Assembly (NCBI RefSeq): GCF_014270065.1
Contig: NZ_JACNME010000002.1
Span: 1-64,000 of the forward strand
DNA from: Quadrisphaera sp. RL12-1S
GTDB lineage: Bacteria > Actinomycetota > Actinomycetes > Actinomycetales > Quadrisphaeraceae
DNA length: 64,000 nucleotides
Direction: 5' to 3'
Shown here: positions 57,874 to 64,000 of the stretch, in pieces
How the letters are laid out: each line of letters starts with the position of its first letter
Position numbering within the stretch: the first letter of the stretch is position 1
The notes under the pieces: generated by a model
What the model saw: only the letters and a program-made list of their open reading frames with translations
Told to the model about the DNA's origin: nothing
The model's database searches: none
Position numbers and translations under genes: made by a program

Positions 57874-58368
57874 GTGTCAGAGCAGGCTCCGCAGGACCAG
57901 CACGCCGACCGGGCCGTCGAGCTCGCGCTCGCCAACGTGGAGGCCGGCGGCAAGCCGTTCGCGACCGTCGTCGTCGACCGCTCCAGCGGTGAGGTGCTCG
58001 CCGAGGCGACCAACCAGGTCGCCCAGTCCGGTGACCTCACCGCGCACGCGGAGATCACGGCCATCCGCCAGCTCGCCGAGCGGGGCCGGACCGGGCTGGA
58101 GGGCTGCGACGTCTACGTCACGGCCTACCCCTGCCCGATGTGCCTGGGCGCGCTGTACTACGCCCAGCCCGAGCGGGTGGTCTACGTGGCCACGCGCGAG
58201 CAGGAGGACCGCCACTACGAGGACGGCAACCGCTACACCACCCTCGCCACCTTCTACGACGAGTACGCCAAGCCCGTCGCCGAGCGCTCCCTGCCCGCGG
58301 TGCAGGCCCAGCACCCCGACCCGGAGTCGCCGTTCCGCGCGTGGAAGCAGGCGCACCCCGAGGCGTAG
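57874..58368 (+). CDS. nucleoside/guanine deaminase (CMP/dCMP deaminase fold)
   Basis: 164 aa. The zinc site is TAHAEITAIR (His-Ala-Glu) and YPCPMCLGALYY (PCxxC), with Glu as proton shuttle. Length, NQVAQSGDLTAHAE and the C-terminal segment (PVAERSLPAVQAQHPDPESPFRAWK) resemble guanine deaminases and related nucleoside deaminases more than TadA. It would deaminate guanine or a nucleoside in purine salvage. GGAGGA lies 4-9 bases before GTG 57874. Confidence 0.92.
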   Translation: MSEQAPQDQHADRAVELALANVEAGGKPFATVVVDRSSGEVLAEATNQVAQSGDLTAHAEITAIRQLAERGRTGLEGCDVYVTAYPCPMCLGALYYAQPERVVYVATREQEDRHYEDGNRYTTLATFYDEYAKPVAERSLPAVQAQHPDPESPFRAWKQAHPEA

Positions 58369-58386
58369 CCGCGCGGCGCCGCGAGG

Positions 58387-59682
58387 TCAGCGGCGGCGGC
58401 CGCCGCTCTTCCTCGCCGGGCGCGGGCGGCTCGGCCGCCCGGCCCAGGCGCTGAACGAGCGCAGCGACCCGGACCCCGGGCGCCGCAGCCACGGCCAGGG
58501 GTGCAGGGCCACCACGTCCAGCTGCGCCGAGCGGCGCTTGAACCCCGGCACGTACGCCCAGGTCGTCGCGAGCGGTCGGCCCGCCAGCTCGGTGACCGGG
58601 TCACCGAGGTGCACCTCCAGGGGGCGGGCCTCGCCGATGTCCGCCAGCGCCTCGGTGAGGAACACCAGGCGCTTGCCCGACAGCCGCAGCGAGCGCAGCA
58701 GCGGCTCGTCGAGGACGAAGACCGCCGGCAGGTCCGGGTGGGCCGACAGCGCCGGGTCGGCGTCCCCGAGGGACTCCGCCGTCAGCCACACCGCCTCGGG
58801 CTCCCCGGTCAGCACCGGGTGCTCCGGGCCGCCGTCGGTCTGGCCCTCGTCGACCTGGCCCCCGCCGAGGGTGTCGGGCCCGTCGACCTTCGGGCCCGAC
58901 TGCGCCTCCGGCCAGTCCTGCACCGGGCAGGCCTCGCGCAGCGCGCAGCCCGCGCACAGCTGCGGAGCCCGCTTCTCCACCTGCCAGCGGCTGAACCCGT
59001 AGACCCGGCCGGTGCCGGTGCCGATCGCCCACTGCCAGCCCAGGCGGTTGGCCGCCCGCGAGCCGTCGAGCAGGTTGCGGAACATCTCGTCCTCGCCCCT
59101 GCGCCAGTCGGCGCCGGCGCGCACCGCCCACTGCGAGGCCAGCCACATGCGGGTCTGGTTGACCAGCCAGCCGTTCTCGCGCAGCTCGGTGGTGGTGGCG
59201 TCCATGCACGCCATCTGCCGCGGCCACGGGTCCTCGGGGCTGACCGGGGGAGCCGGCGGGGCGCTGCCCGGCGCGGGCACGGGGGCCTCGAAGCGCAGCG
59301 GCGCCCCGTTGGCGGCTCCGACCCGGGCGTACACGTGGCGCGAGTACTCCTGCCACAGGAGCTCGTCGCGGAACTTGTCGCGGTCCCGAGAGGGAGCGCT
59401 GCCGGCGGCGTCCCACACGGCGGGCAGCGTCAGCAGCCCGTGCCGGATGTAGGGCGACAGGCGGGACGCGCCGCGGCTGGACTCGGGCAGCACGTTGCTG
59501 CGCCGGGCGGCGTAGCCGGTGAGGTCCAGGGTGGCCAGGGCGGTGTCCGCCGCCGTCTGGCCCCCGCGCACCGGCGAGGCGCGCACCTCGTCGCTGGACA
59601 GGTGGCCGAGGTGCTCGCGCACCCAGGCCACCACCTGCGCCCGGTCCTCGCTGCGGTCGGCTCGGGGGGTGGGCAGGCGCAC
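58387..59682 (-). CDS. photolyase/cryptochrome-like FAD-binding protein with permuted domains
   Basis: 431 aa from GTG 59682 (GAGGG 7 bases upstream; GTG 59703 also possible). The FAD domain comes first, about 35-245: GGQTAADTALATLDLTGYA, SRGASRLSPYIRHGLL, FRDELLWQEYSRHVY, LRENGWLVNQTRMWLASQWAV and LGWQWAIGTGTG are the photolyase FAD-binding motifs. A Cys cluster follows (CAGCALREAC). The last ~150 residues contain VWLTAESLGDADPAL, VFVLDEPLLRSLRLSGKRLVFLTEALADIG, which resembles the alpha/beta domain that starts normal photolyases. DNA repair or light sensing is inferred only. Confidence 0.82.
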   Translation of the reverse strand: MRLPTPRADRSEDRAQVVAWVREHLGHLSSDEVRASPVRGGQTAADTALATLDLTGYAARRSNVLPESSRGASRLSPYIRHGLLTLPAVWDAAGSAPSRDRDKFRDELLWQEYSRHVYARVGAANGAPLRFEAPVPAPGSAPPAPPVSPEDPWPRQMACMDATTTELRENGWLVNQTRMWLASQWAVRAGADWRRGEDEMFRNLLDGSRAANRLGWQWAIGTGTGRVYGFSRWQVEKRAPQLCAGCALREACPVQDWPEAQSGPKVDGPDTLGGGQVDEGQTDGGPEHPVLTGEPEAVWLTAESLGDADPALSAHPDLPAVFVLDEPLLRSLRLSGKRLVFLTEALADIGEARPLEVHLGDPVTELAGRPLATTWAYVPGFKRRSAQLDVVALHPWPWLRRPGSGSLRSFSAWAGRPSRPRPARKSGGRRR

Positions 59683-59733
59683 CGCCTCACCCTCGCCGAT
59701 CACCCATCCGACGGCGACCCGGCGCTGCGCGGG

Positions 59734-60873
59734 TCAGCTGCGGTGCGCCCGCCGCGCCTCGCCGTAGGAGGCCCACACGCCGTGCCCGGCCACGGCCAGG
59801 TGCGCCGCCCGCGAGCGGCGCCGCGGCCCCACCAGGGTGAACTCCGTGGCGGTCCGCACCTGGTCGCTCCAGCGCAGCTTGGCCTGGTTGGGCCCGCACG
59901 ACAGGTCGAACACGCGGTGCCCCGCGGCGCGGGCGTCCTCCACGGCCACCGACTGCAGGTGCGTCACCGCCGAGTACGGCCACCCGCGCTCGGCCACGCC
60001 GGAGATCGAGCTGTAGCTGGCGGTGTCGGTGTGCAGCACCAGCAGCGCCGCCTCCACCACCCCCTCCAGGCGCAGCTCGTAGACGCTGACGGCCTTGCGC
60101 CGCGCCATCCGGCCCACCACGTCGTGCAGCAGGTCGAGCACCCGGGTGTCCTCCAGCACGTCCGCGTGCACGGGCCGCCCGTCGCGCAGCCCGGCGCGCG
60201 AGCCGTGCAGCGAGGCCAGCCGGCCCAGGGCCGCGCCCACCTCGGCGGGGTCGGTGGTGCGGGTCACCGCCCAGCCGTCCGCGCCGAGGTCGCGGGTCAG
60301 CCGGTTGCGGGCGCGCCGGAACGACTCCTTGAGGTTGCGGCGCCCGGCGAAGACGTCCTCCACGGTGAGGTCCAGCCAGACGTTGGCCCGCAAGCGGCGC
60401 TGCAGCACGGTGAAGGACCAGTCCGGCAGCCACTCCGGCTCCAGCCACGGCGCGGCGGACCCACCGCCCAGCAGCAGGTGCGCCCAGTCCCAGCTCGCCT
60501 GCTCCTCGCACAGCCGGGCGACCACGGCGCGGGTGGCGTCCCGCTCCAGCCCGGCGGCGGTCAGCAGCCCGGGCAGCTCGTACGGACCCACCCACACCGC
60601 CCCGGTGCCCACCGGCTGCAGGGCGCGCGCCAGCCCGCGCGCCACCGAGCGCACGTACAGGGGCGCCACGCCCACCAGCCGCTCGCCCGAGCGCACCTCC
60701 ACCACGAACGGCTCGTCGCGGGTGCCGTCGGCGAAGCGCTCCAGCCAGGGCAGCGCCCAGTCCGGCCCGGTGAAGGGGTTGGCGGTCCCGGAGGTCTCGT
60801 GCAGCGACTGCCACTGCTCCGCGAGGTCACGGAGGGCGGGCAGGTCGCGGTGCACCGTCGTCTGCAGCTCCAC
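59734..60873 (-). CDS. GNAT-type acetyltransferase of the CelD/FemAB-like group
   Basis: 379 aa from GTG 60873. NPFTGPDWALPWLERFA near the N-terminus and NLKESFRRARNRLTRDLGADGWAV in the middle are typical of Acetyltransf_6 (BioF2/CelD-like) proteins, with VYELRLEGVVEAALLVLHTDTASYSSISGVAERGWPYSAVTHLQSVAVEDARAAGHRVFDLSCG as the acyl-CoA-binding GNAT half and KLRWSDQ at the end. Such proteins are linked to exopolysaccharide and cell-surface synthesis. Divergent from the flavin monooxygenase gene by about 100 bases. Confidence 0.88.
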   Translation of the reverse strand: MELQTTVHRDLPALRDLAEQWQSLHETSGTANPFTGPDWALPWLERFADGTRDEPFVVEVRSGERLVGVAPLYVRSVARGLARALQPVGTGAVWVGPYELPGLLTAAGLERDATRAVVARLCEEQASWDWAHLLLGGGSAAPWLEPEWLPDWSFTVLQRRLRANVWLDLTVEDVFAGRRNLKESFRRARNRLTRDLGADGWAVTRTTDPAEVGAALGRLASLHGSRAGLRDGRPVHADVLEDTRVLDLLHDVVGRMARRKAVSVYELRLEGVVEAALLVLHTDTASYSSISGVAERGWPYSAVTHLQSVAVEDARAAGHRVFDLSCGPNQAKLRWSDQVRTATEFTLVGPRRRSRAAHLAVAGHGVWASYGEARRAHRS

Positions 60874-60972
60874 GGTCCAGGCATCGGGTCCCCGCCCGCG
60901 CCGCTGGAGCCGCACGCGTCCTGCCGGGTGACGCCTCCGTCGTCGTCGTCCACCGGACGGCCCGGTGTGCCG

Positions 60973-62550
60973 ATGGGCATCTCCGTGAGGGTCGCTGTCG
61001 TGGGAGCCGGTCCGTCCGGCCTGTCCACCGCCGCCGTGCTGACGGCGTGCGGGCACGACGTGGTCGTCTTCGAGGCCGCACCGGACGTCGGCGGCGTGTG
61101 GAGCACCACCCGCGCCTACCCCGGGGTGTCCACCCAGGACGACCGCACCTCCTACGCCTTCTCCGACACCCCCATGCCGGCCGACCACCCCGAGCACCCG
61201 AGTGGCGACCAGGTCCGCGCCTACCTGCACGAGTACGCGCGCAGCAAGGGGCTGCTGGACCGCATCCACCTGCGCACGCGCGTGGAGGCCGCCGAGCCCA
61301 CCGCCGACGGCGAGGGCTGGCTGGTGCGCACCACCGGCCCCGGCCCCGGCACCGCCGCGGAGATGACGACGACGACGCACGCCGTCGACTGGCTCGTCAT
61401 GGCCAGCGGCGTCTTCTCCACCCCCCACGTGCCCGACTGGCCGGGCCGTGACGCGTTCGAGGCGGCCGGCGGCCGGGTCGTCGAGCCCACCCGGCTCGGT
61501 GACGGCGCTGCGCTCGCGGGACAGCGGGTGGTGGTGGTCGGCTGGGGCAAGACCGCGTGCGACGTCGCGGCGGCCAGCGCCGCCACGGCGGCCTCCACCA
61601 CGGTGCTGGCCCGGGCCCTGCGCTGGAAGGTGCCCAAGCGCTTGGCCGCCGGCCTCACGTTCCGCCACCTGCTGCTGACGCGGGCCGGGGAGCACCTGCT
61701 GGACCCCCGCCACGACCGCCCGGCGCTGCGCGCGCTGGCGCTGGCCGACGCCCCGCTGCGGCGGGCGACGGCCTGGCTGCTGGCCCGGCACGTGGCCCGG
61801 CGCTGCGGGCTGCGCGAGCTGGGCCTGCTGCCCGCGGTGTCGCTGCCGCACTCCGACAGCCTCGTCACCGACGGCTTCTTCGAGGCGGTGCGCGCCGGGC
61901 GGGTCGCGGTGCGCCGCGAGGTGTCGGTGCGGGCGCTGGCCGCCGTCGGGGACGAGCCGGGGGTGGTGCTGTCCGACGGGCGGTGGCTGCCCGCCGACGT
62001 GGTGGTGGCGGCGACGGGCTTCGAGCAGGACCTGTCGCTGCTGGCACCCGAGGTCCGTGCGGCGCTCCTCGACGACGACGGCGTCATGGCCCTCGACCGG
62101 CGCGTCCTGCCGCTGCGCGTGCCGCGGCTGGCGTTCGCCGGGTGGGGCAACACCTACCGCAGCCCGCTGACCGCCGAGGTCGGGGCGGTGTGGCTGGCCG
62201 CCCACCTGGCCGGGGAGCTGCGCCCGCGCCGGCGCGCCGACGTGGAGCGCCGCGCCGACCGCTACCACCTCACCCACGCCCGCGCCGCCGCCCACGGCGA
62301 GCCGCAGCTGCCGAGCGGCTCGTTCGGCGCCCTCGACGACCTCCTGGCGGACCTCGGGATGCCGCTGCCGCGCCGGGTGCGGTGGCGTCAGTGGACCCGG
62401 CCGCTGACCCCGGACACGTACGCCCACCTGCTGCCCGCGCTGCAGCGCCGGCTGGTGGCCCGCGGGCTGCTCGACGCGTCCGTGCCGCGGCCTCGCGAGG
62501 CGCACGAGGCGACGGCCAGTGCCAGGACGGGCCGCTCCGTCAGGTCGTGA
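60973..62550 (+). CDS. flavin-containing monooxygenase (FMO/Baeyer-Villiger-like)
   Basis: 525 aa. VAVVGAGPSGLSTAAVLTACGHDVVVFEAAPDVGGVW is the FAD loop and its extension, and QRVVVVGWGKTACDVAAASA the NADP loop. The intermediate motif FSTPHVPDWPG is FMO-like, and VVVAATGFEQDLSLL is the ATG motif. It inserts oxygen into a heteroatom or ketone substrate with NADPH. ATG 60973 or GTG 60967 starts the frame. The C-terminal ~60 residues extend beyond typical FMOs. Confidence 0.9.
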   Translation: MGISVRVAVVGAGPSGLSTAAVLTACGHDVVVFEAAPDVGGVWSTTRAYPGVSTQDDRTSYAFSDTPMPADHPEHPSGDQVRAYLHEYARSKGLLDRIHLRTRVEAAEPTADGEGWLVRTTGPGPGTAAEMTTTTHAVDWLVMASGVFSTPHVPDWPGRDAFEAAGGRVVEPTRLGDGAALAGQRVVVVGWGKTACDVAAASAATAASTTVLARALRWKVPKRLAAGLTFRHLLLTRAGEHLLDPRHDRPALRALALADAPLRRATAWLLARHVARRCGLRELGLLPAVSLPHSDSLVTDGFFEAVRAGRVAVRREVSVRALAAVGDEPGVVLSDGRWLPADVVVAATGFEQDLSLLAPEVRAALLDDDGVMALDRRVLPLRVPRLAFAGWGNTYRSPLTAEVGAVWLAAHLAGELRPRRRADVERRADRYHLTHARAAAHGEPQLPSGSFGALDDLLADLGMPLPRRVRWRQWTRPLTPDTYAHLLPALQRRLVARGLLDASVPRPREAHEATASARTGRSVRS

Positions 62551-62588
62551 CACGGCGACGGCGCCTCACAGGGGACGCCGCCGAGGGC

Positions 62589-63596
62589 TCACCAGGCGCG
62601 AACGCGGCTCGGGCGGAGGTCGACGACTTCTGGCGCCGGCACCGGCGCGGGGCGCGCCGTCTCGATGAGCACGGCCGCGGTCGCGGGGTCGGCCACGGGC
62701 GTGCCCAGCTCCAGGGCGCGGGTGGCCTTGCGGGTGCCGGAGTGCACGTCGTCGGTGACGAGCAGCCTCGTGCGCCGTGAGACGGCACTGGTCACGCGCA
62801 GGCCGCGCTGGCGGCAGCGGGCCTCCAGCAGGGCGCGCACGTCCGGGTCACCGCCGGTGAAGACGACGGCGTCGCCGGCAGTCAACGCCGGCAGCGACGG
62901 CAGAGCTGCGAGCCGTGGCGCCGCCGTCGTCGTCGTCCTCGGTGTTGTCGGTGTTGTCGGTGCTGCGGGTGCGGCCACGGCTCCGCGCCGGCGCAGCACG
63001 GGCGGGTGCGGCGGGGGAGCGACGGCGGGCCAGGCGGTGGTGGTCGCGCGGCGCAGGAGCCCGGTGTGCGCGCCCGGTCCCGCGGAGCGCAGGTAGCAGG
63101 TGAGCAGCTCGGCGGTGGCGCGCGCGTCACCGAGGGCGGAGTGGGCGCCGGTGAGCCGGACGCCGGCGGCGGCGCAGCAGTCGGCCAGCTTGCGCTTGAG
63201 CAGGTGCGGCAGGTGGCGGCGGCTCTCCGCGAGGGTGCACAGCTGGGCCACGTCGGGCATGAGCACGCCCGCGCGCTCCATCTCGGCGCGCAGGAACGGC
63301 ACGTCGAAGGCGGTGTTGTGCGCCACCAGCACGCGCCCGGCGAGCACCTCCACCAGGGCCGCGACGACGTCCGCGAAGCGCGGGGCGGAGCGCACGTCGG
63401 CGGGGCGGATGCCGTGCACCTGGGTGGCGCCGACGCCCGCCCGGCCGGGGTGGACGAGCGTGGACCACTCCGCGCCGGCCACGCCGTCGGGGGAGACGTG
63501 GACCACCGCCACCTCCACGACGCGCTCGGTGCGCGGGGAGAAGCCGGTGGTCTCGAGGTCGAGCACTGCGAAGCCTGCTGTGCCGGGGAAGTGCAC
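62589..63596 (-). CDS. DnaQ-family 3'-5' exonuclease fused to a BRCT domain
   Basis: 335 aa. The exonuclease domain (about 5-165) has FAVLDLETTGFSPRTERVVEVAVV (Exo I, Asp and Glu), VLVAHNTAFDVPFLRAEM (Exo II Asp) and LTGAHSALGDARATAELL (Exo III His and Asp), so the DEDDh set is complete. A Pro/Thr-rich linker (about 175-230) leads to a BRCT domain with DAVVFTGGDPDVRALLEARCRQRGLRVTSAVSRRTRLLVTDD and HSGTRKATRALELGTPVAD. This fusion occurs in actinobacteria and suggests a DNA repair role distinct from replicative proofreading. Confidence 0.93.
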   Translation of the reverse strand: MHFPGTAGFAVLDLETTGFSPRTERVVEVAVVHVSPDGVAGAEWSTLVHPGRAGVGATQVHGIRPADVRSAPRFADVVAALVEVLAGRVLVAHNTAFDVPFLRAEMERAGVLMPDVAQLCTLAESRRHLPHLLKRKLADCCAAAGVRLTGAHSALGDARATAELLTCYLRSAGPGAHTGLLRRATTTAWPAVAPPPHPPVLRRRGAVAAPAAPTTPTTPRTTTTAAPRLAALPSLPALTAGDAVVFTGGDPDVRALLEARCRQRGLRVTSAVSRRTRLLVTDDVHSGTRKATRALELGTPVADPATAAVLIETARPAPVPAPEVVDLRPSRVRAW

Positions 63597-63655
63597 CCCG
63601 TCACGCTACGTGCTCTCCTGACCCTCCCGGACCAGCGGCGTGACGGCTCCGGTGC

Positions 63656-64000
63656 TCAGGTGAAGAGGCAGAAGGGGTGCCCGTCGGGATCACGCAGGAC
63701 GCGGACGTCGTCCTGCGGCTGGAACGGGTCCAGCACCGCGCCCACCTCCAGGGCCCAGGTGACGGCGGCGTCGAGGTCGTCGACGTGGACGTCGAGGTGC
63801 GCGGTCGCGTGCTGCGCGCTCGGCTCGCTGGGCCAGGTCGGGCGGGTGAAGCGCGCGTCGTGCTCGAAGCTCAGCACGGGCCCGAGGTCCGGGCTGGCGG
63901 GACGGACCTGCGCCCAGCCGGGCTCGTCCGCGGTCACCGGACTGCCCAGCAGCCGGGAGTAGAAGGCCGCCAGCCGCTGCGCGTCGGAGGCGGCCAGCGT
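63656..64000 (-). CDS. VOC-family protein, 5' end outside window
   Basis: The frame enters from the right edge as TLAASDAQRLAAFYSRLLGSPVTADEPGW, the first beta-alpha-beta module of a glyoxalase/bleomycin-resistance-like protein. The second module is AHLDVHVDDLDAAVTWALEVGAVLD and the end is VLRDPDGHPFCLFT. This subtype often has Cys near the C-terminus and no clear enzyme activity. The first codons are missing, so the length and metal site cannot be judged. It is convergent with nothing and lies 59 bases upstream of the exonuclease gene on the same strand. Confidence 0.85.
   Translation of the reverse strand, partial: TLAASDAQRLAAFYSRLLGSPVTADEPGWAQVRPASPDLGPVLSFEHDARFTRPTWPSEPSAQHATAHLDVHVDDLDAAVTWALEVGAVLDPFQPQDDVRVLRDPDGHPFCLFT

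Noticed and set aside
58501-60966. Long plus-strand frame upstream of the flavin monooxygenase
   Set aside because: It runs antisense to the photolyase-like and acetyltransferase genes and has shadow composition.

Overview
The window comes from a very high-G+C actinobacterium. GTG and TTG starts are common, short overlaps of the ATGA or GTGA type are frequent, and several genes look leaderless. A DUF222/13E12 protein, two secreted proteins with cell wall-binding type 2 repeats, CU044_5270-type ECF sigma partners and many cyclic-di-GMP proteins together suggest a Kineococcus/Quadrisphaera-like member of the Kineosporiales. That placement is inference. I saw no rRNA, tRNA, CRISPR array, insertion sequence or phage gene. 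No gene-free stretch exceeds 300 bases; the largest is about 265 bases and holds a long hairpin.

Left part (1-21.4 kb): a truncated DUF222 gene, a DHFR/RibD-C-like reductase, two unknown proteins, a membrane diguanylate cyclase, a rhodanese, a DUF4190-type membrane protein, an HD-GYP protein with a very long tail, an App1-like phosphatase, a proline iminopeptidase-like hydrolase, a GT4 glycosyltransferase next to a GH92 alpha-mannosidase, a CPA1 Na+/H+ antiporter, a GT39-like glycosyltransferase coupled to a methyltransferase, and a MazG-like pyrophosphohydrolase.

Sugar-acid region (20.3-34.9 kb): an IclR regulator sits between a divergent dehydrogenase/cyclase operon and an RbsABC-like uptake operon that continues into a D-2-hydroxyacid dehydrogenase, gluconate 5-dehydrogenase-like and idonate dehydrogenase-like genes, a SorC-type regulator and a convergent GntP permease. 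Five related inverted repeats (core CGTCCA-N6-TGGACG) flank iclR on both sides, so one regulator probably controls both arms. No sugar-acid kinase is present, but a 27-codon ORF carrying only a Walker A loop sits in the divergent operon.

Middle (35-46 kb): a VOC protein, an ECF sigma operon, a CAP-domain cell-wall protein, an MhuD-like haem-degrading enzyme with N7/W66/H75 conserved, an EAL-DICT-LOV-GGDEF protein predicted to link blue light to cyclic-di-GMP, a MarR/FAD-monooxygenase pair around a 35-bp palindrome, and a frameshifted paralogue of the 20.3-kb membrane protein.

Right part (46-64 kb): a DeoR-controlled ABC importer without its own ATPase, a class II ketose-bisphosphate aldolase and an ADP-dependent-type sugar kinase form a compact catabolic operon. 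Then follow a secreted HNH nuclease with an excalibur domain, a Bcr/CflA exporter, a second cell-wall repeat protein, a hydrolase, a nucleoside/guanine deaminase, a photolyase-like protein whose alpha/beta domain appears to lie after the FAD domain, a CelD-type acetyltransferase, a flavin monooxygenase, a DnaQ exonuclease-BRCT fusion and a truncated VOC gene.
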